64,000 nt of DNA from Bacteroidales bacterium (GTDB lineage: Bacteria > Bacteroidota > Bacteroidia > Bacteroidales > UBA932), in NCBI GenBank assembly GCA_015060455.1, contig SUYM01000001.1, positions 103,865 through 167,864 of the forward strand. Reading direction: 5' to 3'. The position numbers and the translations under genes are program-made. The notes under the pieces are model-generated. The model was not told the DNA's origin. It was given only the letters and a program-made list of their open reading frames with translations, and did no database searches. Positions 18,736 to 25,842 of the stretch are shown here, one piece after another (within the stretch, counting starts at the first letter, position 1; every line of letters starts with the position of its first letter).

Positions 18736-19254
18736 ATGAAGAGAACACTTTCAATCATCGGAATAGGAGCGGCCTTCGGAGCGGTATCGCTGTGGGTATG
18801 GCTCACCAGGGGAAAGAACGCAAAAGCGGTCAAGGCAAAGTTCCGTCTTGGCGGAGCTCTCCTCACTCTCACCAGCGCACTCACTCTGGGAAGCTGCGGA
18901 TGCAGGCCGGTAATCACCTGCTATGACACGCCTTGCACGAACCAGGTACTGATCCAATGCGACAGCACCACCGAGTCTCTCAAGGTCAGGAACGGTGACA
19001 AGATCACCATCGAGACAAGCTTTTTCAACGCATACGGCATCAGGGTGGAAATCGTCAGGGAAGGTGCATCTTCAGCAGATGAGGAAGTGCTTCAGAGCGC
19101 AGTGTACGAGGTCGCCTCATCAGATGCCAGCGTGTCACACGTTGTCAACGTGGGCCGCTATGCCGGAGCTGCTCAGATAAAGGTCTATCTGCTCGAATCG
19201 GCAGATGACGAAGGATACGTATGCGAATTCTACAAGCTGAATGTCATCGGGTAA
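18736..19254 (+). CDS. Radical SAM-associated putative lipoprotein
   Basis: 172 residues. A hydrophobic segment (~5-23) is followed by a basic stretch (RGKNAKAVKAKFR), then a second hydrophobic segment (37-52) ending LTLGSC, a lipobox with Cys54. Four further Cys follow at once (56, 62, 67, 75: CGCRP, ITCYDTPC, IQC). The rest is a small beta-rich domain. The radical SAM gene starts inside its last codons (14-nt overlap), implying translational coupling. The pair matches my recollection of the rSAM/lipoprotein system of gut Bacteroidales (TIGR04134 with TIGR04133); its function is unknown. The Cys cluster is a possible modification target, which is inference. G+C is above that of the flanks, suggesting transfer. 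Confidence 0.75.
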   Translation: MKRTLSIIGIGAAFGAVSLWVWLTRGKNAKAVKAKFRLGGALLTLTSALTLGSCGCRPVITCYDTPCTNQVLIQCDSTTESLKVRNGDKITIETSFFNAYGIRVEIVREGASSADEEVLQSAVYEVASSDASVSHVVNVGRYAGAAQIKVYLLESADDEGYVCEFYKLNVIG

Positions 19255-20266
19255 GCATCATATCCCTGTTATCGTATTTGAGGTGACTGACGCCTGCAAC
19301 CAGAGGTGCCTGTTCTGCTACAACCACTGGAAGAGGCCGGGCTGCACTGTCGCGCCGCCTGCGCCGGATTTCCGTCTTGCACGCCGGACCCTCAGGCGGC
19401 TCCTACGCCAGTGCTCGGTCGGAAGCATCTCCCTGTCGGGCGGAGAGCCTACACTCATGCCTGGCATCCATGACCTCGCCCTGAAGGCGAGATTCGGCGG
19501 AGCGAACGTCAACCTTCTGACCAACGGAACCATTCTCGGTGAAGATGACGTGGAGATCATGAGCCACATTGGGGTAGCAGCCGTACAGATTCCGATCCTG
19601 GCGACGGACCCTGCCGTGCACGACCATATCACAGGACTTCCCGGATCGTGGGCGAAGGCGGTGCGCAGCGCTAATATGATAAGTTCGTCAAGACCCGGAT
19701 GGTTTGTCCCTGTGCTGATCGTCAGCAGGCTGAACGTGCATTCGGTCGAGGACACGCTGCGGTTCTACGCCTCAGAGTTCGGTGCCACAACTGCGATGGT
19801 CAACCGCTTCAACATAGGAGGACTGGGACTGCAGCACGCATCGGAGCTCAGTCTGTCCATAGAAGATCTCAAGGATGTATTCAAGCGCATTGACAAGGTG
19901 GCCGGCGATCTCGGCATGACCGTCCAGAGCGGAGTGTGCACACCCATCTGCGTCCTGGACCCGAATGAATACCCCAACATTCGTTTCTCCCACTGCACCA
20001 CCGACCTGTCAAGCCGCCCTCTGACAGTCAACTACAAAGGTGACGTCCGGTTCTGCAACCATTCGCCCCGAGTCATTGGCAACATCTACGAAAAGCCTAT
20101 AGGGGATATAGTAGCCGAATCCCAGGCCGACGGATACTTCAATTCCGTTCCCGACCACTGCAAGGAATGCACACTATGGTCCCGCTGCCGTGGAGGCTGC
20201 CGTGCCGCCTCGGAGCAGCTCTACGGCACCTTCGACAGGGTGGATCCTGTTCTGGAAGGCTGTTAA
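19241..20266 (+). CDS. Radical SAM/SPASM enzyme of the rSAM/lipoprotein system (TIGR04133-like)
   Basis: 341 residues. The radical SAM cluster motif is C19-x3-C23-x2-C26 in CNQRCLFCYNH, followed by SLSGGEPTL (SAM binding) and NLLTNGT. The C-terminal SPASM region has the full pattern: Cys, x14, G-x4-C (KGDVRFC), then C-x2-C-x5-C-x3-C (CKECTLWSRCRGGC) and a last Cys as the final residue. SPASM enzymes hold two extra Fe-S clusters and modify ribosomal peptides or proteins. The start ATG lies within the end of the lipoprotein gene, so that lipoprotein is the obvious candidate substrate. Local G+C is ~55-68%, well above neighbours. The chemistry cannot be predicted. Confidence 0.9.
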   Translation: MSSGKHHIPVIVFEVTDACNQRCLFCYNHWKRPGCTVAPPAPDFRLARRTLRRLLRQCSVGSISLSGGEPTLMPGIHDLALKARFGGANVNLLTNGTILGEDDVEIMSHIGVAAVQIPILATDPAVHDHITGLPGSWAKAVRSANMISSSRPGWFVPVLIVSRLNVHSVEDTLRFYASEFGATTAMVNRFNIGGLGLQHASELSLSIEDLKDVFKRIDKVAGDLGMTVQSGVCTPICVLDPNEYPNIRFSHCTTDLSSRPLTVNYKGDVRFCNHSPRVIGNIYEKPIGDIVAESQADGYFNSVPDHCKECTLWSRCRGGCRAASEQLYGTFDRVDPVLEGC

Positions 20267-20279
20267 TCGTTTCGAACAT

Positions 20280-20364
20280 ATTGGAAAAATGTATCTAATT
20301 GCATATTTTTGCATTGGAAAAATGTCAGATAAGTGTGTATTTTGCACTGGAAAAGTGTAAAATA
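20280..20364 (+). repeat. Tandem 33-bp promoter-like repeats upstream of the AAA/DUF4143 gene
   Basis: Two full 33-bp units (20280-20312 and 20313-20345) share ATTGGAAAAATGT, and a partial third begins ACTGGAAAAGTGT at 20346. Unit 1 contains ATTG, 20 nt, then TATTTTTG (20304-20311), a good -33/-7 promoter. Unit 2 has a shortened -7 (TATTTTG). The ATPase ATG is at 20397. Confidence 0.75.
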
Positions 20365-20396
20365 CTAAAACTAAGCTGATAGAAAAATGTAATTCT

Positions 20397-21761
20397 ATGC
20401 TATCCAGGAAACTTGACGCCTTCATCGAAAGGCATTACGCAAACAGCAGGTCGGCACTTCTCCTGAAAGGAGCCAGACAGGTCGGCAAGACATCAGCAAT
20501 AAGGAAATATGCACAAACGCATAAGATGAATCTCATAGAAATCAACTTCTATGAGGATGACTCCGCACGTAACATATTCAAGGGAACCCAGAATGCAAAG
20601 GATGTACTGCTTCGCATTTCTGCACACACAAAGAAGAAGACCTCCTTGCCAAACACCATGATATTCTTCGACGAGGTCCAGAAATGTCCGGAGGCGATAA
20701 CCTGGATAAAGTTTCTTGTCGATGAAGGAAGCTGCAGATATGCGCTTAGCGGCAGTCTGCTTGGTGTGGAATTGAAAGGAATAGAGAGCGTGCCTGTGGG
20801 ATATATGGCCGTCAAGGAAGTGTTTCCATTGGATATGGAAGAGTTCTCTCATTGCCTCGGCCTTTCGGATGAAGTCCTCGCAAGGGTTTCGGACGCATTC
20901 GAGAAAACGGTTCCGGTGGATGAAGTCGTCCATTCTGCACTGATAAAGATGGTTCATCTATATCTTGTCGTAGGTGGCATGCCTGCTGCAGTGCAGGCTT
21001 ACGTCGATACGAATGACCTTAATGTCGTGGAGGAGAAACAGAAGGAGATCCTGGATCTGTACAAGTGGGACATCAGCCAGTATGACCCGGAAAAGAAACT
21101 TGAGATAAACGAGATCTTCAACCTCATACCGTCAGAACTTGATGCGAAGAACAAGCGCTTCATTCTGAAGAATCTTAACGAGCACGCCCGCTTCTCCCGC
21201 TATGAGAACAGCTTCCTATGGCTTAAGAACGCAGGGGTCGCTATCCCTACGTTAAATATTCAGGAACCGACTTTTTCATTCAAGTTGAATGAGCTGAGAA
21301 ATCTATTTAAGTTGTTCCAGAATGACGTAGGGCTATTGACATGCCAATATGCCTCAGGAGTCCAGCTACAACTTCTGCAGGGCGAGGTGAAGCAGAATTA
21401 CGGTGCAATATATGAAAACCTTGCAGCTCAGGAACTTTATTGCCACGGATTCGGTGGAGACGAGCATGAACTCCACTACTTCAATAGCAAGAAACAGGGC
21501 GAGCTGGACTTTGTGATAGCCCAGAACGGTAAAGTCATTCCTATAGAGGTGAAGTCAGGAAAAGAGTACGAAAGACACAGTGCTCTGACCAACGTACTGG
21601 CCAACCGAGACTACAACATAGAATCTGCCTATGTTCTGACCAACGACAACCTGCATGTGGAAGACAGGCGAATCTACATGCCGATCTATATGCTGATGTT
21701 TATCCGGAAGTCACCGACTCCCGCAAACCAGATTTTCAAGTTGGATCTGCACAACCTATAG
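20397..21761 (+). CDS. AAA ATPase with C-terminal DUF4143 nuclease-like domain
   Basis: 454 residues. Walker A GARQVGKT (25-32), Walker B IFFDE (89-93), and an Arg/Ser sensor segment YALSGSLLG define the AAA_14 ATPase. The DUF4143 part (~200-440) ends in a PD-(D/E)XK-like core: Asp371 in ELDFVI, then Glu384 and Lys386 in IEVKSGK. These ATPases are common accessory genes in Bacteroidota; a role in mobile-element or stress biology is suspected but no function is established. It is preceded by tandem promoter-like repeats and followed by a strong hairpin, so it forms its own transcription unit. Confidence 0.9.
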   Translation: MLSRKLDAFIERHYANSRSALLLKGARQVGKTSAIRKYAQTHKMNLIEINFYEDDSARNIFKGTQNAKDVLLRISAHTKKKTSLPNTMIFFDEVQKCPEAITWIKFLVDEGSCRYALSGSLLGVELKGIESVPVGYMAVKEVFPLDMEEFSHCLGLSDEVLARVSDAFEKTVPVDEVVHSALIKMVHLYLVVGGMPAAVQAYVDTNDLNVVEEKQKEILDLYKWDISQYDPEKKLEINEIFNLIPSELDAKNKRFILKNLNEHARFSRYENSFLWLKNAGVAIPTLNIQEPTFSFKLNELRNLFKLFQNDVGLLTCQYASGVQLQLLQGEVKQNYGAIYENLAAQELYCHGFGGDEHELHYFNSKKQGELDFVIAQNGKVIPIEVKSGKEYERHSALTNVLANRDYNIESAYVLTNDNLHVEDRRIYMPIYMLMFIRKSPTPANQIFKLDLHNL

Positions 21762-21800
21762 AGCAGAGGCAATCCGATAACCGGCAGACATAAGAAAACA

Positions 21801-21845
21801 GCCAGGGATGACCGACAGGCGCGAAGCCTTTTGGTCATTCCTGGC
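21801..21845 (+). terminator. Stem-loop after the AAA/DUF4143 gene
   Basis: GCCAGGGATGACC (21801-21813) pairs with GGTCATTCCTGGC (21833-21845) with one mismatch, and an inner AGGC/GCCT stem fills the loop. There is no T-run, so termination is inferred from position between convergent genes. Confidence 0.5.
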
Positions 21846-21877
21846 ATTGTTACGGGGACGTGTTGTCCGATATACCC

Positions 21878-22447
21878 TTAGTCCTCGAACATATCAATTT
21901 CGCCTTTGTAGTATCCGCTTACAGGATTGCCGTTTGAGTCAACTCCACCGCTGAATCTGATCTCATAGATGTTGCCGCTGATGTGTTTGACCTCGATTAC
22001 AAGTTCGCTTTCCTCTACATAATATTGTCCGAATTCAATATATTCAGATCCAGTGAAAACTCCATTTTCATCATAGAAGCCATAATCTGAATCTCCGTCG
22101 TGTACGAAATTTCCGGGCTCTGCTGAATATGTGTATTTACCCGCTGCTATTTCACCTGGAGTCGCGCCATCTGCATATATGGCATATAAGTTCACTTCAA
22201 ATCCATTTGCATTATTTGATTCACCAGGCCAAATACCTTTGTCATCCCACACCTTCTTGTTTGCAAACCAGATGTCATAGGCAGTGTGTCCGTAGTCCTG
22301 ACCCCAGTAGCAACACGCCGCTCCAATTTCATAGGTTCTATCTCAAATCTGAAGAATGTCAGGAAGATCCTGCTCCGGTGCCGGGTCCTTCTTGCAGCCC
22401 GCCAGTGCGACGAGCGCGAGGGTAAGTATGAATAAAAATCTTTTCAT
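21878..22447 (-). pseudogene. Lipoprotein gene interrupted by an in-frame TGA
   Basis: ATG 22447 opens a clear lipoprotein signal (MKRFLFILTLALVALAGCKK). Codon 35 is TGA (22345-22343), after which the same frame continues uninterrupted for 154 codons to TAA at 21878. The continuation is a secreted beta-type domain (GEIAAGKYTYS, GNIYEIRFSGG, VSGYYKGEID). No restart codon with a signal peptide follows the stop, so the gene is probably dead or reflects a base-call error. The downstream half resembles the neighbour at 22454-22930, so the two are tandem paralogues. Confidence 0.75.
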
Positions 22448-22453
22448 GGTATT

Positions 22454-22930
22454 TTACAGGGGGTTCGAACCACAATACACATAATCCACCTCACCGGTGT
22501 AATCAATCTTAACCAGTTTACCATCATTAGTTACAACAGAACCCTTGATTGTGTAGATATCGCCTTCCTTGGAAATTGTGACATCCCCACTCTTGAAGGC
22601 TGTAACATACATTTTATCGTAAACATAGTTGTAGTCGTAATATACACTACCTTCATATTCCGAATCAATCTCGCTGATATAGGTATTTGCAGCAAATGGT
22701 TCAGCCGGATCCGGTGACAGCACGCCTGTACCATCTGTAACATCAGGTGACACAAAGTACAGGATACTTACTCCCACCGTCGAGGTTACACCATAACCTT
22801 CCTTATAAGCCTCCTGTTTCCAATAGAGGAGAAAGTTATTCAGACCATTTTCGTAGTCATTGCCATAACCTTCCAACTGTGCTTTACCGTATGTTTCTGC
22901 ATCCACCACATGAGTAATAAATTTTGCAAT
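22454..22930 (-). pseudogene. 5'-truncated paralogue of the neighbouring lipoprotein
   Basis: The frame is open from just after a TGA at 22933-22931 to TAA at 22454. The only starts are GTG codons at 22909/22906, which give no signal peptide. The remaining 151 residues (KAQLEGYGNDYENGLNNFL, GDIYTIKGSVVTNDGKLV, IDYTGEVDYV) align in layout with the second half of the adjacent lipoprotein: an N/Y-rich start, a ...AANTY/AAGKY... strand, and a final GD/GNIY...G...Y.GE.D block. It therefore looks like a lipoprotein that lost its export signal. A functional cytoplasmic protein is possible but less likely. Confidence 0.6.
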
Positions 22931-23133
22931 TCATCAGAGTTTCACTATTTTTGCCTCATCAAATAAGCCGGACTCTCCCGGCAGAACAATCCATCAAACA
23001 TATCCGACGGCTGTCAAAGGCCATTACGGGGTATTGTATCCCGTTCTGTCTGACCAAATCAGTCAGTTGTTCTTTGACATATCGACAGCCGCACTCGGAA
23101 ATGATCAATGTCAAACCTTTAATCATTTATGTT

Positions 23134-23625
23134 ATGATGGAAAAAAAGTATCAACTGGTTGCATGGACCGAGAACATCTGCGAGGTGGAGAACGCAAGGC
23201 TCCGCATGATTCCTTCCCTGGAAAGTGAAGTTCAGGCTTCACTGATCAGCGATCTGGCGATGATTCACAGAGAGGAATACAAGTGTCACGGTGTAATCAA
23301 CATCGATCTTGCCAGAAGAGCGGTCAGGGCTTACGAGAACATGTCACGGTTCGAGATTTTCACAGGACATCATAGTGATGGGATAAGATATCTCTTCTTC
23401 GCCGCAAAGTATTGCATCTGGGAAGATGACTGCAACTGGATATGCTGGGATACAGACTTGGGCAGTTACTCATATTTCTGCGGAGAACTCCGCCAGGAAT
23501 TTGTCAGACTGTGTGAAGAAGGCCTGAGACTTGTGAAGAAATACAAGCGAGAGGACATCCTTCAGGAGAGAAGACCTAAACAGATGCTTGAACTGTATTA
23601 TGAACATACCAGGGAATATCTGTAG
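23134..23625 (+). CDS. Hypothetical protein, about 163 residues
   Basis: The frame is open from 22924, but the portion before ~23101 is low-quality in composition. ATG 23134 or 23137 (MMEKKYQLVAWTEN) is the most natural start, with ATG 23101 as an alternative. The protein is soluble, helical and rich in Trp/Tyr/Cys (YCIWEDDCNWICWDTDLGSY), and ends HTREYL. I do not recognise the family. It stands alone among decayed lipoprotein genes and short repeats, typical of mobile accessory DNA. Confidence 0.55.
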   Translation: MMEKKYQLVAWTENICEVENARLRMIPSLESEVQASLISDLAMIHREEYKCHGVINIDLARRAVRAYENMSRFEIFTGHHSDGIRYLFFAAKYCIWEDDCNWICWDTDLGSYSYFCGELRQEFVRLCEEGLRLVKKYKREDILQERRPKQMLELYYEHTREYL

Positions 23626-23710
23626 GAAACTGGCAGAGCAGAAGCATTGTGGATGACTGATTAGTCACTCTTTTTTGGGGTCACCTGCAAAATCCTGTGG
23701 CGATTCTCAC

Positions 23711-23818
23711 CGCTTGTGCGAGAAATGCCCCAAACTTGCACAAGCGATATCCATTTTCGCATCAAATGCAGATTTTGGTCACCTCTTGTGCGAGAAATGC
23801 CCCAAACTCGCATAAGCG
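23711..23818. repeat. Two direct copies of a hairpin-forming 34-36 bp repeat
   Basis: Copy 1 (23711-23746) and copy 2 (23784-23818) share CTTGTGCGAGAAATGCCCCA and end AAGCG. Each is itself an inverted repeat (CGCTTGTGCGAG pairing with CTTGCACAAGCG in copy 1). The copies are 71 nt apart, with GGTCACCT repeated nearby. They resemble REP-type intergenic elements. Confidence 0.75.
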
Positions 23819-23975
23819 GTGCACCACTGACGCAAAGCAGACTGTGCACACCTCGTTCACGAAAGACCTAGGTTATCCGAGGTGTAGTTTGACGTATTTT
23901 CAGTACGTTCGTGACATAAATTGCCGCAAAACATGTCACGGAGGCGGTCTCTTACGTCAGTCATATTTATTGGCG

Positions 23976-24129
23976 ATGATATACATGTTTACACTACATG
24001 TCATTCTTTATCTGCGCTTCAGCGACTTCGTCGATTACTGAGCGTTAGCGAAGAATCTGTAACAGATGCTTCACTACGTTCAGCATGACAGGCTGGAGGT
24101 AATCCATTTTGTGTAAACTGATATATCAT
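23976..24129. mobile_element. MITE-like element, copy 1
   Basis: 154 bp with imperfect terminal inverted repeats: left ATGATATACATGTTTACAC, right end GTGTAAACTGATATATCAT. The interior has the palindromic GCTTCAGCGACTTCGTCGAT and TGCTTCACTACGTTCAGCAT segments. It has no coding capacity. A near-identical copy lies at 31343-31497. Confidence 0.75.
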
Positions 24130-24133
24130 TCCC

Positions 24134-24168
24134 TTATAAAATCCGGAAAGATAATTTGGATTTTATAA
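24134..24168. repeat. Perfect 11-bp inverted repeat flanking the MITE-like element
   Basis: TTATAAAATCC (24134-24144) and GGATTTTATAA (24158-24168) are exact complements separated by 13 nt. They start 4 nt beyond the MITE right end. Role unknown. Confidence 0.6.
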
Positions 24169-24216
24169 TCTGACTTTTGGATAATCCTACCTATACATAT
24201 ACTAATGATGCTACAT

Positions 24217-24246
24217 AAAAATGAGGGCAGCCAAACATGGCTACCC
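24217..24246 (-). terminator. Terminator-like hairpin downstream of the RhuM gene
   Basis: GGGCAGCC (24225-24232) pairs with GGCTACCC (24239-24246) with one mismatch. On the minus strand the stem is followed by a short T-run (24221-24217). It lies about 140 nt after the RhuM stop. Confidence 0.5.
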
Positions 24247-24388
24247 TTATCGAATTCTCAATAACAGTTGTTTACTTTTTGGAAATAACTGATTGAACAT
24301 ATTAAAGTCCTACACGGCAAACACTATATGCGCATCAATCTTAAGAATCGTAGCTTCCGGACGTTATTCAAAATCAGTTTAGAAGAGT

Positions 24389-25366
24389 TTACTTAATTGA
24401 ATCCTCAATAGATTTAATAGAATTTAAGTAATCGCGTTCCACGTCACTAATAGTGCGCTGCTTATATTTGCGATATTCTGTTGTTACGTGCTCCATTGCC
24501 TTTTCATGTGTCACGGAACCAGCGCCTTCAAGCAATTGTTCACCGGACATCGTCAGGATTCTATCCAGATACGCAGCCCAGTCATTCATTGTCATGACCT
24601 GTTCGCGTTCCGCCTGTCGTTCAGCAAAGTCCAGATATCCGGACACGAGCTGTCCCATAGCCCGTAATTCTTTTTCATCAAGATAGTTCTTTGCCGTCTT
24701 GGCTTCAAGCAAAGTAGGATGGTTACCCTTGAAGGTCATCAAACCCATGAAATCCTTCTCAGCGTCAGCACGTTCTACAATCAATTCAGCTGCCGTGTGA
24801 CCATGAATCGCATAGTGAATCTTGTTCTGCACCTTCTTGAAGAAGTCCTGTGAAACCTGTGCTCTTGGGTCGTAGTCAATACTTGTTGCGTATATTTCAA
24901 GCACCTGGCGATATAGAACCTTCTCGGAGACACGGATGTCCCTGATACGTTCTAAAAGTTCCTTCCAATAGCTTCCGCCACCTAACTTTTTCAGTCGGTC
25001 ATCATCAAGGGTAAAGCCTTTAACTATATACTCTTTAAGACGTTCAGTCGCCCACTGCCGGAATCTGGTTGCTATGATGGAGCGAACACGATAGCCAAGA
25101 GCGATTATCATATCAAGATTATAGTGTGATACAATGTACTCTTTCCCATCAGAAGCAGTTGTTCGGAAATTCCGAACAACTGAATCTCTATCAAGTTCCC
25201 TTTCCTCAAAAATATGCTTGATATGCTCACTTACATTTGATTTGCTCGTCTGGTAAAGTTCACACATCTGAGATTGAGTAAGCCATAGGGTCTCCTCTTC
25301 AAGCTTTACGTCAATTCTGGTTTTACCATCATTTGCCGTATAGATTATTACCTTATTTTCTATCAT
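24389..25366 (-). CDS. rhuM: RhuM family protein
   Basis: 325 residues from ATG 25366. The N-terminal region (LEEETLWLTQSQMCELYQTS, ISEHIKHIFEERELD-like, VRNFRTTASDGKEYIVSHYN) and LGYRVRSIIATRFRQWAT are the hallmarks of the virulence RhuM family. The start resembles a winged-helix or KilA-N-like DNA-binding module, and the C-terminal half is helical. The family is widespread in accessory DNA; its biochemical role is not known. It stands alone between a terminator-like hairpin and the efflux operon promoter region. Confidence 0.9.
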   Translation of the reverse strand: MIENKVIIYTANDGKTRIDVKLEEETLWLTQSQMCELYQTSKSNVSEHIKHIFEERELDRDSVVRNFRTTASDGKEYIVSHYNLDMIIALGYRVRSIIATRFRQWATERLKEYIVKGFTLDDDRLKKLGGGSYWKELLERIRDIRVSEKVLYRQVLEIYATSIDYDPRAQVSQDFFKKVQNKIHYAIHGHTAAELIVERADAEKDFMGLMTFKGNHPTLLEAKTAKNYLDEKELRAMGQLVSGYLDFAERQAEREQVMTMNDWAAYLDRILTMSGEQLLEGAGSVTHEKAMEHVTTEYRKYKQRTISDVERDYLNSIKSIEDSIK

Positions 25367-25644
25367 ACAATCAAATTCTCAGAGCAAAGATACTTACTTT
25401 TTCGGACTACCGAAATATCCGCGGCTGTTATCAGAAAATATCATTGTTTTGCAACTCCACCACACCTGAATACTACCAAGTGCAATTTTATAGGAAAAGT
25501 GATGCGAAATCTGCGAAATCCCAAATTTTGGTAAAGAATTTTATCGCTTATCCGATATTCCAAACTTCTTTTAACTTAAGGTAAAACGGGAACCTCCATA
25601 TATCTTACATAGTGGGTTCATGGCGAAAGTCAGAAAAATTTTCA
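25367..25644. other. AT-rich spacer, no feature seen
   Basis: The stretch between the divergent RhuM gene and the efflux promoter holds only short frames with no family resemblance. I see no strong hairpin or repeat in it. Confidence 0.5.
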
Positions 25645-25652
25645 TATCTTTG
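25645..25652 (+). promoter_or_regulatory. -7 promoter element of the efflux operon
   Basis: TATCTTTG matches TAnnTTTG exactly. No clear -33 box is seen at the expected place. Transcription would start near 25658, leaving a ~185-nt leader before the TolC ATG that contains a small open frame. Confidence 0.5.
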
Positions 25653-25683
25653 CACGCGGAAAGCACAAAGTTTTCCATATAAA

Positions 25684-25776
25684 ATGAGAGACAACTTAAC
25701 ATTACACCACTTCTTTTCAGCATCATTCATCTATATCCCATACCATCGGAACATCAGTACCAATTGGGAACAGTAA
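25684..25776 (+). CDS. Possible 30-residue leader peptide of the efflux operon
   Basis: ATG 25684 to TAA 25776 inside the long untranslated leader. The peptide is rich in His, Phe, Tyr and Ile (LTLHHFFSASFIYIPYHR). ATTACACC (25701-25708), within the frame, can pair with GGTGTAAT (25781-25788) just past its stop, so ribosome occupancy would alter RNA folding. A regulatory leader is inference; homologous leaders are not known to me. Confidence 0.35.
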   Translation: MRDNLTLHHFFSASFIYIPYHRNISTNWEQ

Positions 25777-25788
25777 GGTCGGTGTAAT
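25701..25788 (+). promoter_or_regulatory. Long-range inverted repeat spanning the leader ORF
   Basis: The exact 8-bp complement ATTACACC/GGTGTAAT brackets most of the leader frame. It could form a large loop competing with translation; no T-run follows, so it is not a simple terminator. Confidence 0.35.
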
Positions 25789-25842
25789 TCTACTTCGATT
25801 CTCTTTTTTTCAATATCTAAACTAAATATCATTTAATTAAGT

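Larger units (their letters stand above)
23626..24388. other. 763-bp non-coding stretch made mostly of repeats
   Basis: No gene is visible. It holds two copies of a ~35-bp hairpin repeat, a MITE-like element, an 11-bp inverted repeat and a minus-strand terminator, listed separately. Between 23819 and 23975 I see nothing interpretable beyond a short frame that reads into the MITE. Confidence 0.7.

Noticed and set aside
23711..23818. CRISPR array
   Set aside because: Only two copies of the repeat are present, the repeats are hairpin elements with variable stems, and there are no cas genes.
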